A stretch of 64,000 bases of DNA from Paraburkholderia caffeinitolerans (GCF_902859945.1 NZ_CADIKL010000014.1:62001-126000); one strand, 5' to 3'; positions 16,075-26,136 are shown, numbered from the stretch's first letter. Notes: generated from the letters alone by a model not told the origin. A program made the numbers and translations.

Positions 16075-17208
16075 ATGTTGATCAAGAACGCGCGCATCGT
16101 GACGCGAGACGAAGTATTCACCGGCACGCTGCGTGTCGAAGACGGCGCGATCGGCGAACTTTCGCGCGGCACGACCGCCGCGCCCGACGCCGAGGACTGG
16201 GAAGGCGACTTCCTGTTGCCGGGGCTCGTCGAGCTGCACACCGACAACCTCGAAAAGCACCTCGCGCCGCGCCCCGGCGTGCACTGGAACACCGACGCCG
16301 CGTTCGTGATCCACGACGCGCAGATCGCCGCCGCCGGCATCACCACGGTGTTCGACGCGCTCGCCATCGGCACGCGCGCGGCCGTGGGCGTGCGCGGCCG
16401 CGAGGTGCAGCTCGCCAGCGCCGCCGCGCTCACGCGCTTCTCCGAGCGCAAGCTGCTGCGCGCCGAGCACTTCCTGCACCTGCGCTGCGAGATCGCAACC
16501 GAAGACGTGATCGATCTGTTCGACACGCTGAGCGAGCACCCGCTGCTGCGCCTCGCCTCGGTAATGGACCATACGCCGGGCCAGCGCCAGTGGCACGACC
16601 GCACGCAATGGCGGCGCTTTCAGGAGCGCCACGGCAAATGGACCGACGAGCAGGCCGCCATCATGCTCACCGAGATGGCCACCGAGCAGGAGCGCTACGC
16701 CGACGCACATCGCCGCGCAATCGTCGAGCGCTGCCGCGCGCGCCGCATCCCGCTCGCGAGCCATGACGACACGCTCGTCGAGCACGTCGAGCAGGCTGCG
16801 CGCGAAGGCATCGTGCTCGCCGAATTTCCGACCACGCGCGTGGCCGCCGCCGAGGCGAAAAAGCGCGGCATCGCCACGATCATGGGCGCGCCGAACGTGG
16901 TGCGCGGCGGCTCGCATTCGGGCAACGTCTCCGCGCTCGAACTCGCGCAGGCCGGCCTGCTCGACATTCTTTCATCGGACTACGTACCGTCTAGCCTGCT
17001 CACCGCCGCCTTCGATCTCGTGACCCGGGCCGACTGGACGCTGCCGCGCGCGCTCGCCACGGTCTCGTGGGAACCGGCGCACAAGGCGGGCCTCGCGGAC
17101 CGCGGCGCGATCGCGCCCGGCCTGCGCGCCGACTTCGTGCGCGTGACGATGCTCGACACGCTGCCGGTGCCACGCGCGACGTACCGCGCGGGTACGCGCG
17201 TGGTCTGA
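16075..17208 (+). CDS. phnM: Alpha-D-ribose 1-methylphosphonate 5-triphosphate diphosphatase
   Basis: A 377-residue amidohydrolase-fold enzyme (E. coli 378) that removes pyrophosphate from ribose 1-phosphonate 5-triphosphate before PhnJ acts. The metal-binding HTDNLEKH, with His55, Asp57 and His62, opens the active site; further metal ligands lie in the MDHTPGQRQ and SHDD stretches. The start at 16075 has GGAG at 16063-16066 upstream. It is the last phn gene here; no phnCDE transporter, phnO or phnP is nearby. Confidence 0.95.
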   Translation: MLIKNARIVTRDEVFTGTLRVEDGAIGELSRGTTAAPDAEDWEGDFLLPGLVELHTDNLEKHLAPRPGVHWNTDAAFVIHDAQIAAAGITTVFDALAIGTRAAVGVRGREVQLASAAALTRFSERKLLRAEHFLHLRCEIATEDVIDLFDTLSEHPLLRLASVMDHTPGQRQWHDRTQWRRFQERHGKWTDEQAAIMLTEMATEQERYADAHRRAIVERCRARRIPLASHDDTLVEHVEQAAREGIVLAEFPTTRVAAAEAKKRGIATIMGAPNVVRGGSHSGNVSALELAQAGLLDILSSDYVPSSLLTAAFDLVTRADWTLPRALATVSWEPAHKAGLADRGAIAPGLRADFVRVTMLDTLPVPRATYRAGTRVV

Positions 17209-17628
17209 TTGAAGCGCATATATACGCGCGCCTTACACCAAAACCAACAACACACCATCGTTTCGTTTTCAACTCTCCAACACACGCCAGCAAACGCCGT
17301 TGCGCATTCTTCAGACTGTTGCGGCAAAGCATCGTAATCGCCCTCGCAGGTACCGCGCGCGGCGCCCGGCCCGCGCCCCGAACGCCTTGTCCCACAAGGC
17401 TTTGTGCCGTCCCGCCACAGTGCTCGAACGTTCGTTAGCGCACTGCGAATCCCGCCATCCGGTATAACACTAGCCACGCAGCAATTTTGACCCGGGTAAG
17501 CTTTGCGCCGCCGCTCGCTTTCAAGCCAGCGAGCCCAACAGAGTTCCCGCGCGAGCCGCGCCGGAACCATGCGCGGCGACGGCACAACCGCCCGCTGCGC
17601 GCCCTGAACCATACGAGGAGTACACATA
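17209..17628. other. Intergenic region before amino-acid binding protein
   Basis: About 420 bases of mixed composition without a supported gene. A self-complementary CGAACGTTCG lies at 17425-17434 within a wider imperfect inverted repeat, a possible regulator site. The promoter of the binding-protein gene should lie here. Confidence 0.5.
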
Positions 17629-18396
17629 GTGAAAAAACTGCTTGCCACCCTGTCGGTTGCCCTGCTCGCGGTCTCGGCCGGCGTCGCCCACGCGAAGGAT
17701 TGGTCCACCGTGCGCTTCGGCGTCGATGCCAGCTACGCGCCGTTCGAATCGAAGGCGCCCGATGGCAAGCTCGTCGGCTTCGACATCGACCTCGGCAACG
17801 AAATCTGCAAGCGCCTGAACGCGAAGTGCGTGTGGGTCGAGCAGGACTTCGACGGCATGATCCCGGGCCTGAAGGCGAAGAAGTTCGACGGCGCGCTTTC
17901 GTCGATGACAATCACCCCGCAGCGCCAGGAGCAGATCGCCTTCTCGGCAAAGCTGTTCAACACGCCGACGCGCCTCGTCGCCAAGAAGGGCTCTACGCTC
18001 CTGCCGACGGCTGACTCGCTCAAGGGCAAGTCGGTGGGCGTGGAGCAGGGCACGATCCAGGAAACCTATGCGAAGGAAAACTGGGCGGCAAAGGGCGTGA
18101 ACGTGGTGCCTTACCAGAACCAGGATCAGGTCTACGCCGACCTGATCTCGGGCCGTCTGGACGCAGCGCTGCAGGATGAAGTGCAAGCCGACCTCGGCTT
18201 CCTGAAGACGCCGCGCGGCACGGGTTTCCAGTTCGCCGGCAAGGAGCTGCCGACCGGCGCCGCCGCCATCGGCCTGCGCAAGGAAGACACCGACCTGAAG
18301 GCGAAGATCGACAAGGCCATCGCCGACATGATCAAGGACGGCACGTACAAGAAGATCGAAGCGAAGTACTTCGACTTCGACGTGTACGGCAGCTAA
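17629..18396 (+). CDS. Periplasmic lysine/arginine/ornithine-type ABC binding protein
   Basis: A 255-residue type-2 periplasmic solute-binding protein of the HisJ/ArgT/AotJ group. The signal peptide ends at AHA-KD near residue 23. The binding lobes show RFGVDASYAPFESKAPDGKLVGFDIDLGNEICKR and LSSMTITPQRQEQIAFS, which carry the family's ligand residues. The start is GTG at 17629, with GAGGAG eight bases upstream. No permease or ATPase gene follows; instead an M14 amidohydrolase and a terminator do, so the transporter partners are elsewhere. Basic amino acid specificity is inferred from the family. Confidence 0.88.
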   Translation: MKKLLATLSVALLAVSAGVAHAKDWSTVRFGVDASYAPFESKAPDGKLVGFDIDLGNEICKRLNAKCVWVEQDFDGMIPGLKAKKFDGALSSMTITPQRQEQIAFSAKLFNTPTRLVAKKGSTLLPTADSLKGKSVGVEQGTIQETYAKENWAAKGVNVVPYQNQDQVYADLISGRLDAALQDEVQADLGFLKTPRGTGFQFAGKELPTGAAAIGLRKEDTDLKAKIDKAIADMIKDGTYKKIEAKYFDFDVYGS

Positions 18397-18462
18397 GCCC
18401 TGCACGCCCTGCGGGAAAGCCGGCGCCGCGTGAAAGCGCGTCCCGGCTGAACGATGGGGGAA

Positions 18463-18495
18463 AAAGCCCGGCCTTTGCGCCGGGCTTTCGTTTTT
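18463..18495 (+). terminator. Terminator after binding protein gene
   Basis: A perfect 10-bp stem (AAAGCCCGGC / GCCGGGCTTT, loop CTTTGC) followed by CGTTTTT. It separates the binding-protein gene from the M14 enzyme gene. Confidence 0.9.
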
Positions 18496-18654
18496 CTGGC
18501 ATGCCTGGTCGCGCCCGGCGCACCGGCTCAGGCAAACGCCAGCTTTCAGCCCGCTGTCCAGATCGGCTAAGATCATGAGCACCGGCCCGCCCGCGGGCCA
18601 TCCCGACCCTCACTCTGAACGCGCCGCGCGCCTCCCGCGCCGCGCGAGCCCATC

Positions 18655-19770
18655 ATGCAAACTCACCACCATCCGTTGATAGCGCCCGCCCTCGGCACCG
18701 CGCGCCAGGTCACGAGCTTCCACTACGGCCAGCCCGGCGGCAAGAAGGTGTATGTGCAAGCGTCGCTGCACGCCGATGAATTGCCCGGCATGCTCACGGC
18801 CTGGGCGCTGCGGCGCAAGCTGGCCGCGCTCGAGGCGGCGGGCAAGCTGCGCGGCGAAGTGGTCGTGGTTCCGGTAGCGAACCCGATTGGTTTGAACCAG
18901 CGCTGGCTCGGCCATCTCATCGGCCGCTTCGAGTCGAACACCGCGCAAAACTTCAACCGCAACTTCTACGATCTCACGGCACTCGTGCTGCCGCGCATCG
19001 AATCGCGCCTCGGCCCCGACGCCGACGCGAACCGCGACGCCATTCGCACCGCGATGGGCGAGGCGCTCGCGACGCAAACGCCGAAAACCGAAATCGAATC
19101 GCAGCGTCTCGCACTGCAACGCCTCTCCTACGACGCCGACATCGTGCTGGATCTGCACTGCGACTGGGAAGCCGCTATGCATATCTACACGAATCCCGAA
19201 CTCTGGCCCGAGGTCGAGCCGCTTGCGCGCTATCTGGACGCCAAGGCGTCGCTGCTCGCGCTCGATTCGGTCGGCAATCCGTTCGACGAGATTCACAGCT
19301 TCTGCTGGTCGGAGCTGCGCGAACGCTTCGGCCAGCGCTTTCCGATTCCGCATAGCTCGATTTCGGTGACCGTGGAACTGCGCAGCCAGCGTGACGTCTC
19401 GCACGAATTCGCCGAGCACGACGCACAGGCCATCGTCGAGTACCTGACCGGCTACGGCGTGATCGACGGCGCGGCTGCCCCGCTGCCGCCGCTCGCGCAT
19501 CCGGCCACGCCGCTCGCGGGCACCGAGCCGATCGTCGCGCCTGCAAGCGGCGTGATCGTGTTCCGCGCCGAATGCGGCGCGTGGATCGAAGCCGGCGCGC
19601 CGATCGCCGACATCGTGGACCCGCTCACCGACACCCTGACCACGCTGCATGCGGGCGTGAGCGGCGTGATGTACGCGCGGCATAGCGCGCGCTTCGCCAC
19701 GGCCGGCATGGAGGTCGCGCGCATCGCGGGCGACAAGCCGATCCGCACGGGTTCGCTGCTGTCACTCTGA
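18655..19770 (+). CDS. Succinylglutamate desuccinylase/aspartoacylase-family (M14) protein
   Basis: A 371-residue zinc-dependent deacylase of the AstE/ASPA branch of peptidase family M14. The zinc ligands are visible as His39 and Glu42 (LHADELPG) and His168 (LDLHCDW). A C-terminal beta domain at about 290-365 (ASGVIVFRAECGAWIEAGAPIADIVDPL) resembles the lipoyl-like fold found in related proteins. Such genes often sit beside arginine/ornithine binding proteins in Burkholderia and Pseudomonas, as here, so an N-acyl amino acid substrate is likely but not identified. Confidence 0.85.
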   Translation: MQTHHHPLIAPALGTARQVTSFHYGQPGGKKVYVQASLHADELPGMLTAWALRRKLAALEAAGKLRGEVVVVPVANPIGLNQRWLGHLIGRFESNTAQNFNRNFYDLTALVLPRIESRLGPDADANRDAIRTAMGEALATQTPKTEIESQRLALQRLSYDADIVLDLHCDWEAAMHIYTNPELWPEVEPLARYLDAKASLLALDSVGNPFDEIHSFCWSELRERFGQRFPIPHSSISVTVELRSQRDVSHEFAEHDAQAIVEYLTGYGVIDGAAAPLPPLAHPATPLAGTEPIVAPASGVIVFRAECGAWIEAGAPIADIVDPLTDTLTTLHAGVSGVMYARHSARFATAGMEVARIAGDKPIRTGSLLSL

Positions 19771-19783
19771 ACGAAGCTTCACA

Positions 19784-19813
19784 CGCATAGGGCTCATGCT
19801 TGAGCCCTATGCG
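19784..19813. terminator. Perfect 13-bp hairpin after M14 gene
   Basis: The stem CGCATAGGGCTCA / TGAGCCCTATGCG has a 4-base loop and starts 14 bases after the stop. No T-run follows, so termination is likely but less certain. Confidence 0.65.
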
Positions 19814-20157
19814 TCACATGGATCAATTCCGCCACAATTAATTCGGATTCCATATAAATCGGCGATCCATATGCGAATCTGAATGAACTAAATCAGAAAA
19901 TCATATAACCCGGTTTTCTCCGCAACCGGCGCTGCACCGCCCCCTTTCAGATCCCGCCGAGCCAATCCCGGCGCGGCTCGTGGCCACTCGACGCCACTCG
20001 CAAGCCCCCTGTCGCATTCGTGCCACACGAAGTCGACATTTACCCTGCATATCCTTACTGTCATATTCCTTTCGTTATCGACCCTTAAATTACAGCGCGT
20101 CGCATCAATCGGCTCTCAAGAAGCCGGAGACTTACTTTCCTTCATCCGGAGAAACAG
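19814..20157. other. A+T-rich leader region before porin
   Basis: About 340 bases, A+T-rich in the first hundred, without a supported gene. The porin promoter and a long untranslated leader are expected here; a weak frame at 19980-20423 overlaps the porin and is a shadow. Confidence 0.5.
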
Positions 20158-21327
20158 TTGAAAAACAAGATTTTGACCACCGCTATTCTCGCCACGTTTG
20201 CCGGGGCCGCTCATGCGCAAAGCAGCGTGACTCTGTACGGTTTGATCGATGCGGGTGTGAACTACGTCAACCACGTGCAGAACGCCACGAAAGGCAGCTC
20301 GAGCGCATACACGTTTGCCGACGGCGTCGCGCAAGGCAGCCGTTGGGGCCTGCGCGGCTCGGAAGACCTGGGCGGCGGCCTGAAGGCGATCTTCGTGCTC
20401 GAAAACGGCTTCAACATCGGTAACGGCACGTTAGGCCAGGGCAACTCGATGTTCGGCCGTCAAGCGTATGTCGGCCTCACGCAGACCAACATCGGCTCGC
20501 TCACGTTCGGCCGCCAGTACTCGTTCAGCACGGACGTGCTCGGCTCGCAGTACTCGACCGGCGGCAACACGGTCTCGGGCAACTGGGCCTACCACGTCAA
20601 CGACGTCGATCAGCTCACGTCGAGCCGCATCAGCAACGCGGTCAAGTTCCAGAGCGTGAACTACTCGGGCTTCACGTTCGGCGGCCTCTATGGCTTCTCG
20701 AATACGACCTCGTTCGCGGGCGCGCCGGCGGGCACCACGACGGCTTCGTCGCGTGCGTACAGCTTCGGCGCGAACTACGCCTATGGCCCGTTCAGCCTCG
20801 GCGGCGCGTACACCGACATCACCTACCCGGCCGCGGCATCGCCCACGTCGTTCTCGACCACGCTCGCCAACGTCAACACGACGGGCGGCGCCAAGGGTGT
20901 GATCCACGATCTGCGCTCGTTCGGCTTCGGCGGCCGCTATGTGGCCGGCGCGGCGACGATGTGGCTGCTCTGGACCAACACGCGCTTCGCGCCGATCGCC
21001 GGTTCGTCGACGATCTACAACGCCTATGAAGCGGGCGGCAAGTACGCCTTCACGCCGGCCTTCACGGGCGCGCTGGGCTACACGTACTCGCGCTCGTCGG
21101 GCCTCGTCACGGCGCACTGGAACCAGGTCAACGCCTCGGCCGACTACGCGCTCAGCAAGCGCACGGACGTGTACGCGCTCGTGGCTTATCAGGATGCATC
21201 GGGCACCTACCAGGGCGCGCCGGTCCAGGCACAGATCGGCTCCTCGGCGTCGAGCATCATCGCGCCGTCGGGCAGCGGTTCGCAGAACCAGGTGGCTGTG
21301 CGCCTCGGTATCCGCCACAAGTTCTAA
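20158..21327 (+). CDS. Outer membrane porin, Burkholderia OmpC/Opc type
   Basis: A 389-residue trimeric general porin of the gram-negative porin 4 type. The signal peptide is cut after AHA (residue 20), giving QSSVTLYGLIDAGVNYV, the usual first strand. It has 16-strand character, SRWGLRGSEDLGGGLKAIFVLENGF, and the C-terminal strand VAVRLGIRHKF ending in Phe, needed for BAM recognition. The start is TTG at 20158, with GGAGA five bases upstream. Substrate selectivity cannot be read from sequence. Confidence 0.93.
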   Translation: MKNKILTTAILATFAGAAHAQSSVTLYGLIDAGVNYVNHVQNATKGSSSAYTFADGVAQGSRWGLRGSEDLGGGLKAIFVLENGFNIGNGTLGQGNSMFGRQAYVGLTQTNIGSLTFGRQYSFSTDVLGSQYSTGGNTVSGNWAYHVNDVDQLTSSRISNAVKFQSVNYSGFTFGGLYGFSNTTSFAGAPAGTTTASSRAYSFGANYAYGPFSLGGAYTDITYPAAASPTSFSTTLANVNTTGGAKGVIHDLRSFGFGGRYVAGAATMWLLWTNTRFAPIAGSSTIYNAYEAGGKYAFTPAFTGALGYTYSRSSGLVTAHWNQVNASADYALSKRTDVYALVAYQDASGTYQGAPVQAQIGSSASSIIAPSGSGSQNQVAVRLGIRHKF

Positions 21328-21439
21328 GCCAGCTCCAACCTTGTGCAGCATGGCGCCGCTCCTTGCGGCGTCATGCTGGCTGCCGCTTCACGCGCGCTTC
21401 TGGTACGCTGCGCCCTTTCCCCTCGCAGCGATCGAATCG

Positions 21440-21850
21440 ATGGAACTCCCTTTCAACGAAGCTGGCGTCTCGGTCACGCGCACCGCGCTCTCCTCTGCGG
21501 GCCAGGTCTTCCCGCTGCGCGATATCGACGACATGCGCATCGTCTTCGGGCAGCGCAAGCGCACCGTGCCCATCGCGCTCGCGCTGATCGGCGTGGCGCT
21601 CGCGGCGGTGGGCGGCGCATACGGCTCGGGCGCCGGGCTCGGGTGCGGCGTGATGCTGGTGGTGGTGGGCTGGCTCGCGTGGATCTGGCAAGACGCCAAG
21701 CATCAGTTGATCGTGGTGACGGGCGGCGAATCCCGCGAAGCGGTCTGGAGCGCCGATATCGTCTTCCTCGAACGCGTCGAGCAGGCCGTGCGCGCGGCCA
21801 AAGCCACGAGCGCTACCAACGGTAGCCCGGCGCGCCCCACCGCCCAATAG
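21440..21850 (+). CDS. Small membrane protein, probably DUF6232 family
   Basis: A 136-residue protein with an N-terminal beta-rich part (about 1-45, with VSVTRTALSSAGQVFPLRDIDDMRI), two closely spaced transmembrane helices (about 50-68 and 72-90), and a C-terminal soluble part with an HQLIVVTGGESREAVWS strand. The arrangement matches DUF6232-like proteins of unknown role. It has a weak ribosome-binding site and lies convergent with glgP. Function unknown. Confidence 0.65.
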   Translation: MELPFNEAGVSVTRTALSSAGQVFPLRDIDDMRIVFGQRKRTVPIALALIGVALAAVGGAYGSGAGLGCGVMLVVVGWLAWIWQDAKHQLIVVTGGESREAVWSADIVFLERVEQAVRAAKATSATNGSPARPTAQ

Positions 21851-21884
21851 AACTGCGGACGGTAGCGCGCGTCAGACGCGCAAA

Positions 21885-24350
21885 TCAGCGCCCCGTGTCG
21901 ACCGGCTTCGTATGCCAGATCTCGCGCGCATACTCCGCAATCGCGCGGTCCGACGAAAACATGCCCATGCCCGCCACATTCTCGATCGCGCTCGCGGTCC
22001 AGCTGCGCACGTCGACAAAGCGCCGGTCCGCGGCCTCCTGGGCCTGAACGAAGGCAGCGTAATCGGCCAGCACCATGTAGTGATCGCCCCAGTCCACGAG
22101 CGTGTGGAAGATCTCCTGATAGCGCGCGGGATCGTCGGGCGCGAAAAAGCCCCGGCGAATCTGGTCGAGCGCCATGCGCAACCCGGCATTCTCTTCGTAG
22201 ATCTGACGCGGCCGGTAGCCCGCGCCGCGCAGCGCGTCGACCTGATCGGCCGTGTTGCCGAAGATGAAGATGTTGTCGGCGCCCACGGCCTCGCCGATCT
22301 CGATGTTGGCGCCGTCCAGCGTGCCCATCGTGAGCGCGCCGTTGAGCGCGAGCTTCATGTTGCCGGTGCCTGACGCCTCGGTGCCCGCCGTCGAGATCTG
22401 CTCGGAAAGATCCGCTGCGGGAATCACCACTTCGGCCACGCTCACGCCGTAATTCGGCACGAACACCACCTTGAGACGATCGCCCACGACCGGGTCGTGA
22501 TTCACTTTCTCCGCCACGTCGTTGATCAGGCGGATGATGGTCTTGGCCATGCGATACGCCGAGGCCGCCTTGCCCGCGAACAGCACGACGCGCGGCACCC
22601 AGTCCCGTTCGGGCGCCTGCACGATGCGGTTGTAGCGCGTGATCACATGGAGCACGTTGAGCAACTGCCGCTTGTATTCGTGCATGCGCTTGACCTGCAT
22701 GTCGAACAGCGCGTCGGGGTTGAACGCGAGGCCGGTGCGCGCGGTCATCCGCTGGATCAGACGCACCTTGTTCTCGCGCTTGGCCGCGCGAAATGCCTCT
22801 TCGAATGCCGCGTCGCCGGCGACCTTGCGCAGCGCGCCGAGCTCGAACAAGTCCTTGCGCCACTGCGTGCCGATGGTCTCGTCCACGAGCCGCGCGAGCG
22901 GCGGGCTCGCCTGCGCGAGCCAGCGCCGCGGCGTGATGCCGTTGGTCACGTTCGTGAAGCGCTCGGGAAAAAGTCGCGCGAAGTCGGCGAAGATATGGCG
23001 CGTCATCAACTGCGAGTGCAGCTTCGAGACGCCGTTCACCGTGTGGCTCGCGACGATCGCAAGATAGGCCATGCGCACGCGCCGCTGGCCGTATTCGTCC
23101 ACCAGCGAAATGCGGCGGATAAAGTCGAGATCGTGCACGCCCTTCTCTTTCGACTCGCTCGCCTCGCGCAGAAATGCGGCGTTGATGTCGAAGATGATTT
23201 CGAGGTGACGCGGCAGCAGGCGCGACAATAGTTCGACGTCCCAGGTTTCCAGCGCTTCGGGCATCAGCGTGTGATTCGTGTACGAGAACACGCGCTTGAT
23301 ATGGCCCATCGCCTCGTCCCAGGGCATGTGATGGACGTCCACGAGCAGGCGGATCAGTTCGGGAATCGCCAGCACCGGGTGCGTATCGTTCAGGTGCACC
23401 GCGACCTTGTCGGAAAAGCGGCCGAACGTGCTGTGCGTGCGCAGGTAGCGGCGGATCAGGTCCTGCATCGTCGCCGAGACGAAGAAGTACTCCTGGCGCA
23501 GGCGCAGTTCGCGGCCCGCCATGGTCGAGTCGTCGGGATAGAGCAGGCGCGAGACGTTCTCGGAAAGGTTGCGCGCTTCCACCGCGCGCTGATAGTCGCC
23601 CTGGTTGAACGCGGAGAGATCGAGTTCCTCGCAGGCGCGCGCGGACCACAGGCGCAGCGTGTTGGTCGCGCTCGTTGCGTAGCCGGGAATGATGGTGTCG
23701 TAGGCCATCGCGTTCACGGTGTGCGTCTCGATCCATTCGACGGTGCCGTTGCGCTGCACGGTGCGCCCGCCGAAGTGCACGGGGTACTGCACCTCGGGGC
23801 GCGGAAACTCCCACGGGTTGCCCGAGCGCAGCCAGTAGTCGGGCTCCTCCACCTGCTCGCCGTTGACGATCTGCTGGCGAAACATGCCGTAGTCATAGCG
23901 GATGCCGTAGCCGAAGCCCGGAATGCCGAGCGTGGCCATCGAATCGAGAAAGCACGCGGCGAGCCGCCCGAGGCCGCCGTTGCCGAGCGCGGCGTCGGGT
24001 TCCAGGTCGATGAGCGCGTCCATATCCACGCCGAGGCTCGCGAGCGCCTCCTTCATCGCGTCGTGAATGCCGAGCGCAAGCAACGCGTTGGAGAAGGTGC
24101 GGCCGATGAGGAACTCCATCGACAGGTAATAGACACGCTTGGCGTCCTGGTCGTACTGGCGGCGCGTGGTCACCATCCAGCGCTCGACGAGACGGTCGCG
24201 CACGGCCAGCGCGGCGGCGTGCAGCCAGTCCTGCGGACGCGCGGTCACGGCGTCCTTGCCGACGCCGTACATCAGGCGGTTCGACACGGAGCGACGCAGG
24301 GCGTCGGCACTGCTCTTCAATTGGTCGAATTCAAGACCCACTGCTGTCAT
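21885..24350 (-). CDS. glgP: Glycogen/starch/alpha-glucan phosphorylase
   Basis: An 821-residue phosphorylase (E. coli GlgP 815, MalP 797) that releases glucose 1-phosphate from alpha-1,4-glucans using PLP. The PLP lysine lies in the conserved EASGTGNMKLALNGAL segment near residue 660, and the substrate loops (DAALGNGGLGRLAACF, HLNDTHPVLAIPEL) are present. Start at 24350 follows GGGAGA at seven-base spacing. No other glycogen gene (glgA, glgB, glgC, glgX) is in the window; it stands as a single gene. Confidence 0.96.
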   Translation of the reverse strand: MTAVGLEFDQLKSSADALRRSVSNRLMYGVGKDAVTARPQDWLHAAALAVRDRLVERWMVTTRRQYDQDAKRVYYLSMEFLIGRTFSNALLALGIHDAMKEALASLGVDMDALIDLEPDAALGNGGLGRLAACFLDSMATLGIPGFGYGIRYDYGMFRQQIVNGEQVEEPDYWLRSGNPWEFPRPEVQYPVHFGGRTVQRNGTVEWIETHTVNAMAYDTIIPGYATSATNTLRLWSARACEELDLSAFNQGDYQRAVEARNLSENVSRLLYPDDSTMAGRELRLRQEYFFVSATMQDLIRRYLRTHSTFGRFSDKVAVHLNDTHPVLAIPELIRLLVDVHHMPWDEAMGHIKRVFSYTNHTLMPEALETWDVELLSRLLPRHLEIIFDINAAFLREASESKEKGVHDLDFIRRISLVDEYGQRRVRMAYLAIVASHTVNGVSKLHSQLMTRHIFADFARLFPERFTNVTNGITPRRWLAQASPPLARLVDETIGTQWRKDLFELGALRKVAGDAAFEEAFRAAKRENKVRLIQRMTARTGLAFNPDALFDMQVKRMHEYKRQLLNVLHVITRYNRIVQAPERDWVPRVVLFAGKAASAYRMAKTIIRLINDVAEKVNHDPVVGDRLKVVFVPNYGVSVAEVVIPAADLSEQISTAGTEASGTGNMKLALNGALTMGTLDGANIEIGEAVGADNIFIFGNTADQVDALRGAGYRPRQIYEENAGLRMALDQIRRGFFAPDDPARYQEIFHTLVDWGDHYMVLADYAAFVQAQEAADRRFVDVRSWTASAIENVAGMGMFSSDRAIAEYAREIWHTKPVDTGR

Positions 24351-24712
24351 CGAATGTCTCCCGTAAAACGGCATGCGGAGCGAAGGCGGACAGGGCAAAT
24401 GCTGCAGCAAATTCAGCAGCCCGGCAGCCTCAAGTCAGTTTGCAGAGTAGGACATTTTTGCCTCGCGTGCGGCGCTGCGCCATTTGCCGTGCGCCCAGCG
24501 GGGCGCGTGGATGCGCAGCGTGGCGGCGGCTCGCGGGGATTGCGCGCATCTGGCGGTTAGTTGCGTTGCATCCGCGGTACTTGCTGGCCCTGTCCCTTTG
24601 AAGCATCCGCTGCAGAATCGCGCAGGGTCTGCAACAATCGCAAAATTGCCCGCGCCGCACCTGCCGCGTCCGCGCGTTTCCCGCCCCAGCTTCGCATCAC
24701 CCGAGACCCGCC
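24351..24712. other. Divergent intergenic region glgP/MFS
   Basis: About 360 bases holding the divergent promoters. I see no clear operator, terminator or small gene. Confidence 0.5.
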
Positions 24713-26113
24713 GTGTCCGATACCCGCACCGCGCAAAGCCTCATCGAGCGCGCCGACGCGCCCATGTCGCCCAAAAACCGCCGCGCGATGGCCGCCATCA
24801 TGCTGGCCGTCGCGCTAGCGACGCTCGACACCGCCATCGCCAACACCGCGCTGCCCGCCATCGCCACCGATCTGCACGCGGCGCCCGCCGCCTCGGTCTG
24901 GATCATCAACGCCTACCAGCTCGCGATGGTGGCGACGCTGCTGCCGCTCGCGGCGCTCGGCGACATCATCGGCCACCGGCGCATCTATATCAGCGGGCTC
25001 GCGATCTTCACGGTGGCCTCGCTCGCCTGCGCGCTTGCGCCCACGCTCACGGCGCTCGCGGGCGCGCGCGTGCTGCAGGGCTTCGGCGCGAGCGCGATCA
25101 TGAGCGTCAACACCGCGCTGATCCGCTTCCTGTACCCGTCACACCGGCTCGGGCGCGGCTTGGGCATGAACGCGCTGATCGTGGGGGTTTCGTTCGCACT
25201 GGGTCCGACCATCGCCTCGATCATCCTTTCGGCCGGCACCTGGCCGTGGCTGTTCGCAATCAACGTGCCGCTAGGAGCCATCGCGCTCGCGTTCGCGCTG
25301 CCCGCGCTGCCGCACACGGAACGCGGCAAGCATGCGTTCGACCCGCTCGCCGCGCTGCTCAATCTCGTGACTTTCTCCGCGCTGATCTTCGCGCTCGGCG
25401 AAGCGGCGCAGCGCGCGCCGGCAAAAGAAGTGATCGCGGCGGCGCTCACTGCGCTGGTGTTCGGCGCGCTGCTGATCCGCCGCGAGGCCGGCCATCCTTC
25501 GCCGATGCTGCCCGTGGATCTCTTCAAGCGCCCGGTGTTCGCGCTCTCTTCGATCACGGCCATGTGCGCGTTCGCGGCCCAGGGGCTCGCGTTCGTCTCG
25601 CTGCCGTTCTATTTCGAAACTGTGCTGATGCGCAGCCAGGTGGAAACCGGCTTCCTGATGACGCCCTGGTCGGTGGTGGTGGCCGCTGCCGCGCCCATTG
25701 CGGGGCGGCTCTCCGACCGCTATCCGCCGGGCCTGCTGGGCGCGGTCGGCCTCGCGATCCTCGCGGCCGGCATGGCGTCGCTCGCGATGTTGCCCGCCCA
25801 TCCGGGCGTGGTCGACATCGTGATCCGCATGTCGATCTGCGGCGCGGGATTTGGCTTCTTCCAGTCCCCGAATCTGAAGGCGATCATGTCGTCCGCGCCG
25901 CCCGAGCGCAGCGGCGGGGCGAGCGGCACCATCGCGGTCTCACGCCTGCTCGGACAAGCGACGGGCGCGGCGCTGGTCGCGTTGTGCTTCGGCATTGCAG
26001 GCGCGCACGGGCCCACGCTGGCGCTGGGCCTGGGCGGCCTGTTCGCGGCGGCGGCGAGCGTGGCGAGCGGGTTGCGGCTGTTCGCACCGTCGCATCGCGC
26101 GATCAAGCACTGA
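24713..26113 (+). CDS. MFS exporter, DHA2 (14-TM) drug-resistance type
   Basis: A 466-residue major facilitator of the 14-helix DHA2 group (EmrB/QacA/SmvA-like), an inner-membrane drug:proton antiporter. Motif A-like GDIIGHRRIY and the motif LDTAIANTALPAIATDL, which contains the helix-1 acidic residue of this group, are visible, as is the helix-5 RVLQGFGASAIMSV stretch. The start is GTG at 24713 with a poor Shine-Dalgarno; an internal ATG at 24764 would give a protein 17 residues shorter. No membrane-fusion partner (EmrA) is adjacent, so it probably acts alone, like SmvA. Confidence 0.85.
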   Translation: MSDTRTAQSLIERADAPMSPKNRRAMAAIMLAVALATLDTAIANTALPAIATDLHAAPAASVWIINAYQLAMVATLLPLAALGDIIGHRRIYISGLAIFTVASLACALAPTLTALAGARVLQGFGASAIMSVNTALIRFLYPSHRLGRGLGMNALIVGVSFALGPTIASIILSAGTWPWLFAINVPLGAIALAFALPALPHTERGKHAFDPLAALLNLVTFSALIFALGEAAQRAPAKEVIAAALTALVFGALLIRREAGHPSPMLPVDLFKRPVFALSSITAMCAFAAQGLAFVSLPFYFETVLMRSQVETGFLMTPWSVVVAAAAPIAGRLSDRYPPGLLGAVGLAILAAGMASLAMLPAHPGVVDIVIRMSICGAGFGFFQSPNLKAIMSSAPPERSGGASGTIAVSRLLGQATGAALVALCFGIAGAHGPTLALGLGGLFAAAASVASGLRLFAPSHRAIKH

Positions 26114-26136
26114 GCGGCAGCCTTTGGTTTGGACAG

